In this document: in pieces, positions 31,235-43,162 of the stretch
How positions within the stretch are numbered: the stretch's first letter is position 1
How the letters are laid out: the number at the start of each line of letters is the position of its first letter
Assembly (NCBI GenBank): GCA_033296885.1
Contig: MU863877.1
Coordinates: 248,001-312,000 of the forward strand
DNA: 64,000 bases
Source of the DNA: Triangularia verruculosa
Lineage: Eukaryota; Ascomycota; Sordariomycetes; Sordariales; Podosporaceae
Direction: 5' to 3'
The notes under the pieces: generated by a model
The model's database searches: none
The model's input: only the letters and a program-made list of their open reading frames with translations
Told to the model about the DNA's origin: nothing
Made by a program: the position numbers and the translations under genes

Positions 31235-31968
31235 ATGCGTCAATCCATCCTGTTCGCCGCCCTCTCTGCGGTCGCCGCTGTCGTCGCCCAGAACCAGAAC
31301 TTCACCATCGACATCAGCAAGGTCTCGCCATCGACAAAGTGTATGTTTTCGTCGCTGATCAATTCTATGCATCAATTGTCGCTAACACTGTACTAGCCGC
31401 CTGGTGCAATGCTCAGTTCAACTCGTGCGGCGCCCTCTGCTTCGGCTCTCTCAAGAAGAACGACTGCCAGGCTGTATGTGTTTCTCTCTACTCTCCGGAC
31501 CTGGCTAACGCAATATACAGTCTGACTTGACCTACGAGTGCGTCTGCTCCAACGGCACCGCCCCCGGCCTCGACTACTACCTCCAGACCATTCCTACCGT
31601 GAGTTGATTGCAAATAACTAGCATCTATCAACCTACCGCTGACATGACCGTAACAGTTCATCTGCAATGAAGCCTTCAGCCAGTGCACCCAGGAGAGACA
31701 AGGCGGCAGCGCGGCCGAGCTGAAGAAGTGCACCACCGACATCAGAGACAACTGCGGCACCCTCGACACGGCCGACGCCAAGCCCGAAGGCAGCGACGAC
31801 AGCGACGACAAGGCCACCACCACTGGTCCCTCTGGCACCCAGGGCGCTGCCGAGACGAATGCTCCCAGCACCTCTACTTCTCAGGCCGCTGCTCCTACCA
31901 ACTTTGCTCAGATTGGCAACGGTGTTGCCGCTGTGGCTGCCGGTGTTTTTGCTGCTGCTCTTCTCTGA
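31235..31968 (+). CDS. Small Cys-rich secreted protein with GPI-anchor-type tail
   Basis: Four exons, 31235-31340, 31397-31473, 31521-31598 and 31657-31968 (introns 56, 47 and 58 bp, phases consistent), give 190 aa. A signal peptide (MRQSILFAALSAVAAVVAQ) is followed by a compact domain of about 90 residues with about ten cysteines: FTIDISKVSPSTK, WCNAQFNSCGALC, YECVCSNGTAPG, TIPTFICNEAFSQC. This matches the pattern of a common ascomycete extracellular family (DUF7707-like). A Ser/Thr/Ala/Asp-rich linker and a C-terminal hydrophobic Ala/Val stretch (NGVAAVAAGVFAAALL) are typical of GPI anchoring. Likely at the cell wall; molecular role unknown. Confidence 0.88.
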
Positions 31969-32789
31969 GCATAGCGGTGGAGAGGGCTGGAGATGCTGTG
32001 CGGCACAGCTTGATGGGACGGCGGTGCTTACCGCGTAATGAAGTCGATACCCTTGGTGAAGATGCCGGGGCGTTGATGAATCTTTTGGGGTTCTTGTATT
32101 GAATTTTTTTTTTTTTTTTTGCAATCAGCGAAGAGGCCTAGTAGGGACTTAATGTTGCACGAGAAAGAAAGAATACGAATGTTCTGGCTGAACGATATGT
32201 ATGGAAGAAAGTGGGGGGAGGGGGTGGTGCTTTGCAAAGGGGAGGTGGCGTTGTAATTGTGGGGAGAGGTAGAGAAAGTACACATGTGAAAGGGAGAGAG
32301 ATGAATATATCCATTTGCTTTTTGAGGCCCGACGGGCAAGATTGATTGGACCGCGCAATGTTGGTGATAGGTGGTGGTGGTGGTGGTGTTGTGGGATGTG
32401 TTCTCAAAGGAAGTAAGTTGGCCGAATTGGGATAGGTTTGCTTTGTTCGGGGGTGGTTTGACAAGAGAGTTGTGATGTGAAAGGGGGGAGCGGGTCAGGA
32501 TTATTCTTTCTTTCAGTGGAAGGGTGGCCGGAATAGGGGATCTATCAACCACACACAGCCTTTTTTTTTTCCCTCAACACCACAACACTCAACCTCAACC
32601 TCAAAATCTCCATAGGTATCAACGAAGACCGATCCTCGCCTGTTTCGACTCACAAGCAAGAAGGAGTCCAGTTAGTTTCAACCACCAACCAAGCAGACGA
32701 AGGTTTTTATCTTGAACAATCAAGCCCACCAATTTTCATTTTTTTTTTTTTTTTTGAGTCTTTATCTTTTTGGATATTACTTCTCCGAA
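31969..32789. other. Intergenic with simple repeats
   Basis: Holds T runs (32104-32120 and about 32742-32756), a (GTG)6 run (32371-32388) and a purine-rich stretch 32200-32310. No gene is supported. Confidence 0.55.
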
Positions 32790-35166
32790 ATGTCGCAACC
32801 GCCCAAAAACCCCTTCCCCCCGAAACCTCTGCCTCAGGCCCTCCGAGAGGAATGGACGCCGCCCTGGCCGCCGAGCCCGCTGGTGCAGTCGATGCCGAAC
32901 CTGGGGCCGTGGAGGAGGTTCGGGGAGGAGGTCAGGACGGGGGTCATCTTTCCGGGGTTGAACACGCCGCCGCTGGAGATACATGACTGGGCGGGTTTTG
33001 GATCGGGGAACAGGACGTGGCGGCCTCCGGGGCGCCTGCCGCAGACGAGGGAGGAGGGGAGGTTTTTTGACCCTGAGGGGGGGAGGAGGAGGTTGGATTT
33101 GATGAGGGAGCAGGTTGCTGCGCTGGGGAATTGGGGGAGGGTTAGACGGGAGGAAGGGGGAGGGGGAGGGGAAAGGGTGGAGAGGTTGGGGCATGAGGAG
33201 AAGTTGGGGGTGTTGAAGGAGGGGGTGGGGGAGGTGGTTTGTACGTTTGGGAGGTTGGGGTGGTCGGATATTTGTGGGAGGGAGGGGTGAGTATTTTTTT
33301 TTTTCTTGAGATTGGGGGGTGGTGGTGGTTGAGGAGAGGAGATGTGCTAATGTGATCGGTGTGATGAATAGGGACTGGAAGATTCAAGAACAGTTGAGGA
33401 TCAAGAGGGTTGATACTTATACCGTGCCGGAGCACACGGATATGAGCAAGGTGGTGAAGGACAAGAGTCATCTTCGTTATGATAAGGAGAAGGACTGTCC
33501 GGTGGAGAGGGGGAGTGGGTATTTGGAGAGCACGTTTGGACATGTGCCTGGGAAGGATTGTGATTATGCGACTTGGTGGGAGGATGATCCGAGGGAGTTT
33601 CCAAAGATAGGGCCGGAGATGGAAGGGAGGAGGAGGGATAGGTTGGGGTGGTATAAGGAGGGGCTGGTGGCGGAGTGGGTGGGGGATGGGATAGTGGAGC
33701 TTAAACAGCGGGAGCCGTACATTTATGCGGATAACGACGAGGAGAAGGCGAGGTTTGATGAGCTGTTTGAGGGGGGGGAGAGAGGGAGGAAAAGGGAGCC
33801 GAGGACGAGGACGAGGGAGGGGTTGAAGCTGGTGAGGTATTTTGATGACGAGGAGAGGGTGCTGGGGAGGTATTATAGGAATCCGAGGACGTGGTGGACG
33901 GGGGAGAAGTATGTGAATGTGGTGGGGGAGGCGAAGCAGGTGTGGGATTACTTGGGGGAGGAAAAGGATTATTTTGAGGGGTTGGATAAGGAGGGGAGGG
34001 GGTGGAATGTGCCGGATTTGAGGCCGGAAAGGAGGGGGAGGGAAAGGAGAGAATCCCCGGGGAGGGGGGAGAGAGAGAGAGATTGGAGGGATAGGAGGTA
34101 CCATTCGATGTGGCGAGGGGATGTTAGGGAGTACCGTTTGAGGCAGCGAGGGGATATTAAGTGGGACGAATACAATTCGTTGTGGCCAAGGGATAATGGG
34201 GTGGGGAACAATTTTATTCACTCTACTCGGCTGAAGGCGCGGAATGACGAGTTTGATGGCATTCTGAGGGTGCTCTCGGCTGACCCGGACGAGCGGCAGT
34301 ATTTGTTCAAACGGATCAAGTATTTGATGATCAACACGACGCCGACATGGGCTACGATGGGGCCGAGTCGGCTCTTGGGACAGCGATGGAATTTTCTGGC
34401 TAGAGGTTCGACGGGATGGCCCGGGCAAGAGATCACGGCCGATGGCGAAGAGTTTGTCCGTCGCTGGGAAGACTTTGGGAACTGGTGGGTGGCCGAGATT
34501 GCGAACCAGTTCAAGATCGACTGGAAGGAAATGCCTCGGCTGCAGGAGGTCTACCTTGACCTGAGGGGCCTGAACATTCCGGTCAGAATGGAAGGCGAAA
34601 GCTTTATATATGTTCGGTGTTGGTCCGGTTTTCTTCTCAGGTCGTTTGTGGCGAAGCTGGCAAAATCGATGAGCGGGCTGCACTTGAGGAGGCTGACGAT
34701 TGCGGGTCTGAGGAGCTACGTGGGCAAGTATGGCTACGATGCGTCCTCGATGAGGGATGAGACGCTGAATGAAAACGACTTGACGCGTGGGTTCTGGGAC
34801 GACGAAAGGGAGCTTTTTGTCGACGAGTCTTTCTGCGGCGAGGTGGACGAGGCGGGAAATGGGGTGAAGACACGGTTTATCAACTGGTGGATGATGTTTG
34901 TGACGGCGGTGAGGCCGGGGGGGAAGCTGGTGTTTGTGGACAGAGAGTATGATGCGGAGGCCGTTATTGTGACCGACCGCCCTGACTCCTCGCTCCATGA
35001 TTGGATTCTAAAAGGGGGCCAGCCGCGAACATGGAGGAGGGATATTCCGGGACAGGATGACTGGCATCCAACGCCTGCTGGGCCTGTGCCTGTGGTGCCC
35101 AAACGTGAACGGCAACCTCCGGGGGTTGTTGTGGAGGACCTCGTCACGGAATTGAAGAATCTGTAG
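32790..35166 (+). CDS. Unrecognised 763-aa fungal protein
   Basis: Exons 32790-33286 and 33372-35166 with an 85-bp intron (GTGAGT, branch GTGCTAATG, AATAG) give 763 aa. The start is the ATG in the context CCGAAATGTCGC; upstream codons lack ATG. The N-terminus is Pro/Trp-rich (PPKNPFPPKPLPQALREEWTPPWPP), the middle is very rich in Glu/Arg/Tyr/Trp (repeated RYY, WW and YEW-like patterns), and the C-terminal third has a leucine-patterned stretch (MPRLQEVYLDLRGLNIPV) of a kind seen in F-box-associated regions of fungal proteins, though I see no F-box. The gene is G-rich throughout, so a 618-codon antisense frame (34998-33142) exists and is a shadow. Function unknown. Confidence 0.75.
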
Positions 35167-35739
35167 GATCTGAGGGATGCGTGGGGGGTTTTTGTAGATT
35201 TATATTTGTTTTGTTTTGTTTTGTCTTATACACAACATGTGACCCGCTCCTATATCCGAACGGAGTCGTCTGCTGACGATGGGTGGATACAGTTGTTGAT
35301 GTGTTACAACTAGCCAGGTACTTTACCTTAGTCTCTGCTTGACAACACCTCGTCTGCTGCAGGCCCCGTCGAGATTGATTGGCTGCTGACAAACGACACA
35401 TCTGCAGTGTTCACCGTCTATTGGATCGGATGGGCCACCGAGCCTCACCATCCGATGGTCCAGTTAAGGCATCCATTTGCTCCATCTGAAGGGGGAAAAA
35501 AGCCCATATGTGCTCTCTCGCTGCTATTAGAGATGACACAGCTGCTACCTTGATACCTTGATAGGGAGTACCAGTCATGATGGCCGCTCACAGCCTTGCC
35601 ACCACCTTTTGACAGGAGCGAGTTCTTTTTCGAGAGGGGTTATTTCATCAGTTTTAATCTCTAGCTTCATTTTTTCATCAATATTTTTATTGACTTTCAA
35701 CATTCACTCATTTCAGTCACCCGATGCCAAGACATCAAA
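35167..35739. other. Intergenic upstream of the RBR ligase gene
   Basis: 573 bp, both neighbours on +. A TTGTT-type repeat at about 35206-35224 lies just past the upstream stop. The last 100 bp before the ATG are T/C-rich. No gene. Confidence 0.5.
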
Positions 35740-38174
35740 ATGCACCACGACCATCACGAGCCTCACTTTGAACTCCGCGGTGGCAGGAGCAGAAGCCACT
35801 CCTCTCCGGTAGGGGCCGCAGGGTTTTTGTCTCGGTTCTTCCGCCCTCATCAAACACAACCGCCTCAAGCTCACCACCGCTCTCACCGTCACCATCAAGA
35901 CGACGGGCTATCATCTCATCATCACCATACCAAAGAAAAAGAGATCAACCCCAGCCCAGACAACGATCACGTTCACGACATCCCACCTAAACCCACCAAA
36001 ACAGCCGCTTCCACCAAGAAACGCAATAACCCCTGGTTCCAGCTCCGGCCACCAAAACCCAAACAGAAAAAAACCAGCAGCAACGTCGGCAGCAGCACCA
36101 ATCATAAGAAACGCTCCCCGGGATCAAGGGTGTCATCCGTATCGTCAGCAAAGCCAAAGAAAAAAACTCGCCTGACGCTGGATATCAAACCCCTCCTCGA
36201 CTCTAACCCTTCGTTCCCAAAAATCAGCTTCCAGTATCGATCATCCGGCCTCTCATCGTCAAGAGTGGAGAAGTTTGTCAGGGAGGAACTGAAAGCCCAG
36301 CGTATCTCTTTGGCTCAAGATGGCTTCGTCAGATTATATGACGCCTCAGGCAAAAGGTTTGAGTCAGGTGATTATCTATCCGGAACTAGATCATCCAAGC
36401 CAATAACCATCTGGTACCGCCTCTCTTCCACCTCTGACGACACCAGCAACAAGTGGGCCTTCTCGAGCACTATCAAAGGAGACGAGAGGGATAAACTCAA
36501 CAAAATGATCGAAGAGGGTGCCACAGTTGGCGAAATACGAAAAGAAATAGCCGGGTATCTAGAAGTCAAAGAACCGCGCCGAATCAGACTCTACGCCGAC
36601 GACGGCATCTTCCACGGGTTCTTACTCGGTGAAGGCTGGGTCCTCCGAGAAATAGGAAAGAAATGGCTGACGCGATACCTCGCCGTGCACATCCGCAGCA
36701 GTCGCGACGGCTGGGTCGAAGCCCGATTAAAAGGCTGGGGAAACGACGCGGCTGGAAGGCGGTATATCATGCACCCCGCCAGCGGCGAGAATCACCGCTG
36801 GACCATCCGAGACCTCAAAATCAACCTCGTCACCACCGGACTAGTTAATATCCAACAACAACAACGAAAACGTAGTTCGAAACTATCCCGAAAATCCTTG
36901 CTGTCTTCAGGGGGCATAAAAATTCGATTTGACGGAAAACGCGTCTCGGACTCGGAACCAATCCTCTGGACGCAAACCTACGACTTTGACTTCTCCTCCC
37001 TCGACGACGCCGAACTCTTCGCCGCCGACGAGAACTGGCTTTTGAAACCCACCGAAACCTGCGACATCTGCGTCGAAGACCGGCCAGTCACGTCCTTCCC
37101 CATCACCATCACCACCACAACCCGCTCCTGCAGAGCCCACAAACCACCCCTCTGCAAACCCTGCCTCGCCAAATGGCTGGCGGAAAGTATACAATCTTCC
37201 GGGTCCTGGCGCCGCTTAACCTGCCCCGACCCCTCCTGCCCTGCTCTTCTCGGACACAGCGACGTGAAGCGGTATGCTTCTGCCGAAGTTTTCCTAAGGT
37301 ATGATCGCTGGTTACTTCGGGACGCGCTTCAAGAAATAAAGGGATTCGTCGCTTGCGTGACGATTGGGTGCGATTACGGGGTTGTGATGCCTGATCCGGA
37401 AATTTGCCCGGTTTTTAACTGTAGGAAGTGCAAGGGGAGTCATTGTGTGAGGCATAATGTTGCGCACCCGGGGGAGAGTTGCAAGGAGTATAGGAGGAGA
37501 CAAAAGGAAAAAAAGGAGCAGGAGGAGGCGAGTGAGAGGGAGGTGAGGGGGATGACGAGGGATTGTCCGAGGTGTGGGAGACGGGTGAATAAGATGGCGG
37601 GGTGTAATCATATTACTTGTGAGTTTTCCCTCTCTCTTTTTTTTTTGCAAAGGATGTGATTTGAATACTGACGTGATGATGTGAAGGTCACTGTGGTCAT
37701 GAGTGGTGTTATGTTTGCACGGCGAGTTACTTTCATGCTCAGGGGACGGGGCTGCTTTTGTGTAGGCATAATGAGGGGTGCACCGAGGGGCCGCTGCCGG
37801 GGGCGGAGCTGTTTAATGATGATGGGACGTTGAGGGATCCGGGGGGGCAGGAGGTGAGGGATAGGCCGGTTTTTCGGAGGGTGAATATACCGGATATGCC
37901 GGGGGCGGAGTGGTTGTTTCCGGGGTTGAGGGGGCGGGATAGGCAGCCGGCGGCGGCGGCGACGCCTGGGGCGGGAGATGTTGTGAGGGAGGAGTTACCT
38001 TTGAGGCCGCCGGGGCCGGGACCGGAGGGGAGGGGTGGGGAGCCGCCGATGATGACGGGGGCGAATCCGGGGCTGGTGAGGCCGAATCCGCCGCCGTGGG
38101 CGCCGGGCGGGGTGAGGCCGAGGATTGATGGGGGGAGACGGGCGAGGTTTTTGGGGAACAGGGACCATGATTGA
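35740..38174 (+). CDS. RBR-type (RING1-IBR-RING2) E3 ubiquitin ligase
   Basis: Exons 35740-37618 and 37687-38174; the 68-bp intron falls inside RING2 and splicing gives ITCHCGHEWCYVC. 788 aa. The His/Lys-rich disordered N-terminus (1-150) is followed by two ubiquitin-like-looking regions (about 165-230, ISFQYRSSGLSSSRVEKFV; and about 240-310) and then RING1 from Cys441 (CDICVEDRPV...CRAHKPPLCKPCLAKWL...CPDPSCPALL). The IBR is ACVTIGCDYGVVMPDPE...FNCRKCKGSHC, and RING2 runs from Cys609 (DCPRCGRRVNKMAGCNHITC) with the expected catalytic Cys622 in AGCNH. The tail is Pro/Gly-rich. Such ligases pass ubiquitin through a RING2 thioester; the substrate here is unknown. Confidence 0.93.
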
Positions 38175-39547
38175 TGAGGGTTATACCATGGTTTTTGGCT
38201 TGGAGTTTGGAATCTAGGGATGATGATATATATAAATGCATTTCGCTCACAGCGGACGGAGGGATTGGGTGGGACTTATACATGGACGGTCTGGAAATGG
38301 GTATTATAGCTTTGTTATGCATGATTTAGCGATGTTTATCATTGACAATATACTTTCTGCATTTATAGCATAACCTTATTACTCGTAAGGTCTTCAAAAT
38401 CGACCTGACCACCGTCGTCCGATTGTGAGTCAATTCAAGAGACAATAACAGCTGTGGACCCGAGGAGCTATAGCCACATGGTGAGCAGAAAAACAATGTT
38501 TCGACGATCAAACGGCCTCGCCTCGAGAAATCTTCAACAAACATGGCCTGGTCCGTCCCGTGCAGACCAAAAGTTTATTTCCACTGCCATGTTGTCATTC
38601 TGTCGCACAGCAGTGTCTGCATTACCGCCCGTCGAGCCGAACTTTAGTATCAGAGAACACAAATGTCGTGCATCGTTTGACCATGTGGGAGGCCAAGCGC
38701 TGATGAGCCGCTGAGTGAGCGATTGGCCTTTCCCCGCAAAAAGGAAGGTTCCCCCCCTGATTTGATTTGGTGGCCGGGTTATTAGTGTGGGGGAAATTGC
38801 AGATTCACATTCAGCGCGACGCTGGTGGACGGTGATATGGATATTGAAATGTGATCATGCTGACAGAGTTGTGCAGGAGGCATTGCAGAGAAGGGAAAGG
38901 TTAATCAATGGTGCGGAGGATTTGCCCGAGGTGAAGCGCTGATGATGGGATTACACGGCGGTTACGGGGGAGGAGAGGGAAGGGAGCAGCTGGAGAGGGA
39001 GAGGAGAGATGGAGAGGGAGAGAGGCAATCGCGAATTCACATCTCATTTGTCGCTGCATCATCTATGTGGAGATTCTGATCCGACACCCCTGTCCCTCAG
39101 AACACCTTCCTGCCCTGATATTCCCCTGAGATGAGGGTAGACAGACACTGGTTGCCGCCGTTCTGCAGCGGACACAACGGTACCTGCATCTCGGCTGCGC
39201 AGGGGACAGCGATAAGAGACGCGATTGGGGGACATCGGGGGGGACGTGCACCCTCCAGCCTGCAAGGAACGAAACGCTCTTGACCGCTTCTGGACCGTGA
39301 TTGGTGATTGGGGGGCGTCTACCAGGGACCCCCCTGCCTATGGGAGGAATGTCTTCGCTCCTTTTCTCACGAGCTTTCCTTCCCCCCCTAGCCGGGAGAC
39401 GACCTTCATTGAGATTTCCCAATTAATTGCGACGGCCCCCAGGAAGAGCCAATCCAGGCCGGGCCAAGGCCAAGCAAACGATGCCGACTCTCTGCTAGTC
39501 GAATCCGCCGTTACACTCTTGCAACCACCCATCTTATGTATACCACC
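38175..39547. other. Intergenic upstream of the coiled-coil gene
   Basis: 1.4 kb with a purine tract (about 38969-39027, GAGAGG-rich). Frames up to 165 codons overlap on both strands without recognisable content. Nothing else is seen. Confidence 0.5.
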
Positions 39548-42500
39548 ATGGCTGCTCCCAGCACACATCGCTTCTCAACTGAGGGGGATATCTCTGACAC
39601 GTCAGGTGCCTCACCCAAAGTTCTATCACCGCGCTCGGCCATTCTTCGAGAAACATCGGACCAACTGTTTGCTGCTGCTCACACACAGCCAGTCCCGAGT
39701 CCTCGCAGCGGCCGGTCCCTGAGCTTGGCCCAGATATCCGGCCCCATCAAGAGGAAGCCGTTGTCCTTGACCGCCTCACCGCTGGCCACTCGGTACTCGT
39801 CTCCGCGTCTGCCGGAACTCTATGAAGACCTCCAACGCCCGGAGCAAAGGTTCGCCAGGTCCGTCTCGCTCGACAGCCCAACGCTGTATGAGTTTCCCGA
39901 CCAGAACCATTTAGCATCAAGCTCATTACGCCTTGTGGAACGCGCCCCGAGCCTCGACAGCAGCAGCAGCAGCAGCAGCCACTTGTATGTCTTGACCCGT
40001 CCACCTTCACACAAACTCTCATCCCGGGTGAATATGGCGGCAATATGGAACTAACCTGGTTTTCTTTCTCTCCGCAGATCCTCTCCCGCCATCGACGCGG
40101 AAGAAGACGTACAGTTACGAAACATTGTTGAAAGCAACCCTGCCGCCTCTCAAACACCACACGCACACGAACCACCAAGCGGCCGTCTTAGCGCCGCCAG
40201 TGTAACCACCAGTCACGAATCAGATTACGACCACCTCTACTCACCAAGTCCCGAGCCAGAGGAAGCGGCAGAGGGTAAACAAGCTATTACCCACGTTAAT
40301 GTTAATACCAAGACCATGTCCTTTATCTCACGGAAACCACCACCACCACACCTGGACCTAGGATCACCCATTGATGACATACCAGAGTCCCCCATCAGGA
40401 CCGCCACCAGAGACAGTAATCTTAATAAGCCACTGCCCAAATCACCTGCCTCGTCCAAGCTAGGCGCCTTTTTTGGCTGGGGCGCCACCTCACCTTCTCG
40501 TTCTTCCGTCACAGAGTTCTCTTCGGACGACAGAGCATACTCACCCGTCTCTCCAAACCGGCCAAACCCAGTGCCCGTCGTGACGGAGTCGCCTTATGAC
40601 GAGACTCCCCTGTCCCCAAAGAGCCCACAAAGTCCACGGAGCCCATCCGCCTATTCCAATGACGACTTGCACAGCCCAGCCATACAATACTGTGAATCTT
40701 ATTTACAAACACCCGCAGATAGCACCATATCGCTGGTTCAGATCGAAGAGATGGAAGACGAACTAAAGGCCATCAGCGCCGAGCTGGCGGCGTCGATTCG
40801 GCGCGAGATGGACCTGGAGGATTTGGTGGATCGGATGCAGGAGCAAGTCAACAACGCCCAGGTGCCGGGGAGGAGGACGAGCGACTATTTCTCAGACTCG
40901 GGGTACAGCTCGGCCAGGTTTAGCGAATATGACCAAGCCAAGGAGGAGGTGTCGCAGATTCAGCGGAGGGCCGAGCAGGAGAAGGCGCAGCTCAGGCTGG
41001 AGCTCACCACCAAGCTCTCGGAAGAGCGCACCATGCGCCGGCTGTTGGATCAGCAAATACAGGAACTACAGCAAAAGGCTTCCGAAGTCGACGTTGCCCA
41101 GCTGGGAAATGCCGAGGCGAGCGACAGGGTTAAGGAGCTGGAGGCTACCTGTGAGGATCTGACGCGCAGACTGGCGGAGGAGAAGGAGTCCAAGAGTAAT
41201 TTTGAGGATCTTCTCTCCGCGCTCAAAAGCGAGCTGCAGACGGCGAGCAACGAGAGGGATAATCTCAGGGATGAGATTGTTCCCCAGTTGCGCATGAGAG
41301 TGGAGGGGTTGGAGGCCGAGGCTGCGGAAAATGCAAAGCTTGCGTATGATACGAGCAAGATGCAGCAGGAGATTGAGACGCTCAGGACGCAAACGGCGGA
41401 GCAATCCAAGATGCAGCAGGAGATTGAGGCGTTGAAGTCGCGGGATGCTGACACGCTGAGGCTGCAGCAGGAGATTGAGGTTCTCAGGTCGCAAACTGCC
41501 GAGACTTCTCAGATGCAGCGGGAGATTGAGGCGTTGAGGACGCTCAACATGGAGACGTCCAAGATGCAGCAGGAGATGGAGAGCTTGAGGTCGCAGAATG
41601 CGGAACTGAAGCAGACGGGGACGAGGATGTCGATGGCGCTGTCGAGGTCGACGAGTGTCACGGCTGCGTCGCTTAAGAGCAGCAAGAGCCGGCCGATGTC
41701 GCTGGCGAGGTCGAACAGCACGAGACCTGGTCCTGCGTCTACTGAGCCGAGGGAGGTGCTGGCGGACAGGCTCAAGGACGTGGAGGCGCAGAGGGATGCG
41801 CTGCATAGTGCGCTCAGGAGCTTGCTGGAGAGGCAGGAGCTGCAGAATAGGGAGAATGCCAAGAGGATCAAGCAGCTTGAGATGGAGCGGGATCGGCTGC
41901 TGACGGCGAGCCCGAAGAAGGCTGGTTATGAGAGGGATGTGTCGAATCTGAGGGAGGAGATTAACGTGCTGCGTCGCCGGGCAGAGGAGGCCATTGAGCA
42001 AAAGTGGCAGGTGGAGAAGGGGTTGGGGGGGCTGAAGATGGATTTGGATAGAGCGGAAGAGGAGATTGCCATGTTGAGGACGCTGCTGAAGGAGAATGAT
42101 ATCTTGGTGCCGGAGGAGCTGGTGAGGGGGGAGGAGGTGGAGGAGGGCAAGGTTGTGGTCACGTCGGCGTCTCTGGAAAAGGCTTATAAGGACCTGCAAG
42201 ATGCCTACGCCGAGGCGTTGGAGAGGATCAAGCAGCTGGAGGAGGCGGCGAATGGGTCGGACGAGAGGATGCAGATGGCGATTCAAAGGCTGGAGCAGAG
42301 TCTGGAGAGGACGGTGCTGGAGAGGGACGATGCGAGGTCGGAGGCTTCTGCGTACAAGACGCAGCTGGAGAGCCTGCGGGAGGAGGAGGGGAAGCAGTTT
42401 TCGGCGGAGCAGGACCTGGCTGATCAGCTGCAGGAGTCGGCGCGGAGGGTCGAGGAGCTTGCGCAGCAGGTGCGCTCTCAGCTGGACGCGAACGCAACGC

Positions 42501-43162
42501 TGAGGTCGAGGCTGGCGACGACGATTGCGAGGGGGGAGGCGGAGCAGAGGTTGAGCACGGAGAGGATTGCTGGCATGCAGAGCCGGCTGAGGGCGCTGGA
42601 GGAGCAGGTGGTGCATGCGCAGACGGGCGCTGAGGAGCGGGTGGCACGCCATGAGGAGGAGCTGGCCATGCTCAAGGACGCCCATAGTAATCAGCTTCAA
42701 AGGTTGAGGGATAATGCGGGCATCATCTTGAGAAGTCCTAGGCACTTTCCGAGCAAGTCGCCGCTGAGTCCGATGTTTAGTTTGAGGAGTGTGTCCGCGC
42801 CTAATGCTAATCTGAAGTCGCCGAGGATGTCGACGCCGCTGTTGTCGCCTTATGGGACTGCAAGGCCAGATATCAGGAGGTCGGCGACGGGGCCAGTGGA
42901 TGGCAGCGACGGCACCATGACGCAGCAGGTTGAGACGCTCAAGGGGCGCGTCGCCGAGCTGGAGGGGGCGCTGGCGGCGGCGGATGCTGAGATGCAGGAG
43001 GTGGTGGGGAGGATGAATGTAGCGCAGATTGAGGTGATGAATTTGCAGGAGCAGAGGGAGGAGGCGGTGAGGGAGACGAGGAGGCTGCAGAGGATGATTG
43101 AGGAGGAGAGGATGAGGGTGTTTGAGGAGAGGTTTAGGGGGTTGTCGGGGGTGATGGCTTGA
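39548..43162 (+). CDS. Long coiled-coil protein with Ser/Pro-rich head
   Basis: Exons 39548-39984 and 40078-43162 with a 93-bp intron (GTATGT...CCGCAG) give 1173 aa. The start is the ATG in CACCATGGCT; another in-frame ATG lies four codons upstream. The first ~370 residues are disordered, with many S-P sites (SPRS, SPKSPQSPRSP), suggesting proline-directed phosphorylation. The rest is almost continuous coiled coil from IEEMEDELKAISAEL on, with an internal five-fold 17-residue repeat and a Ser-rich break (SRSTSVTAASLKSSKS). A second SP-rich island (RSPRHFPSKSPLSPMF) lies near the C-terminus before the last coil. A cytoskeletal, septal or polarity scaffold is plausible; I cannot name the family. 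The 713-codon antisense frame is a shadow. Confidence 0.88.
39958..39978. repeat. (CAG)7 repeat in coding exon
   Basis: Read in the AGC frame, it encodes part of a polyserine run just before the 3' end of exon 1 of the coiled-coil gene; a candidate for length variation. Confidence 0.9.
41354..41608 (+). repeat. Five 51-bp coding repeats
   Basis: Five consecutive 51-bp units inside the coiled-coil gene, each coding for 17 residues built on S-K-M-Q-Q-E-I-E-x-L-R-x-Q-x-x-E-x. Boundaries are 41354, 41405, 41456, 41507 and 41558. Confidence 0.9.

Noticed and set aside
33142..34998. 618-codon minus-strand ORF
   Set aside because: Antisense to the spliced 763-aa gene; Pro/His/Leu/Arg-rich content arises from the G-rich sense strand.
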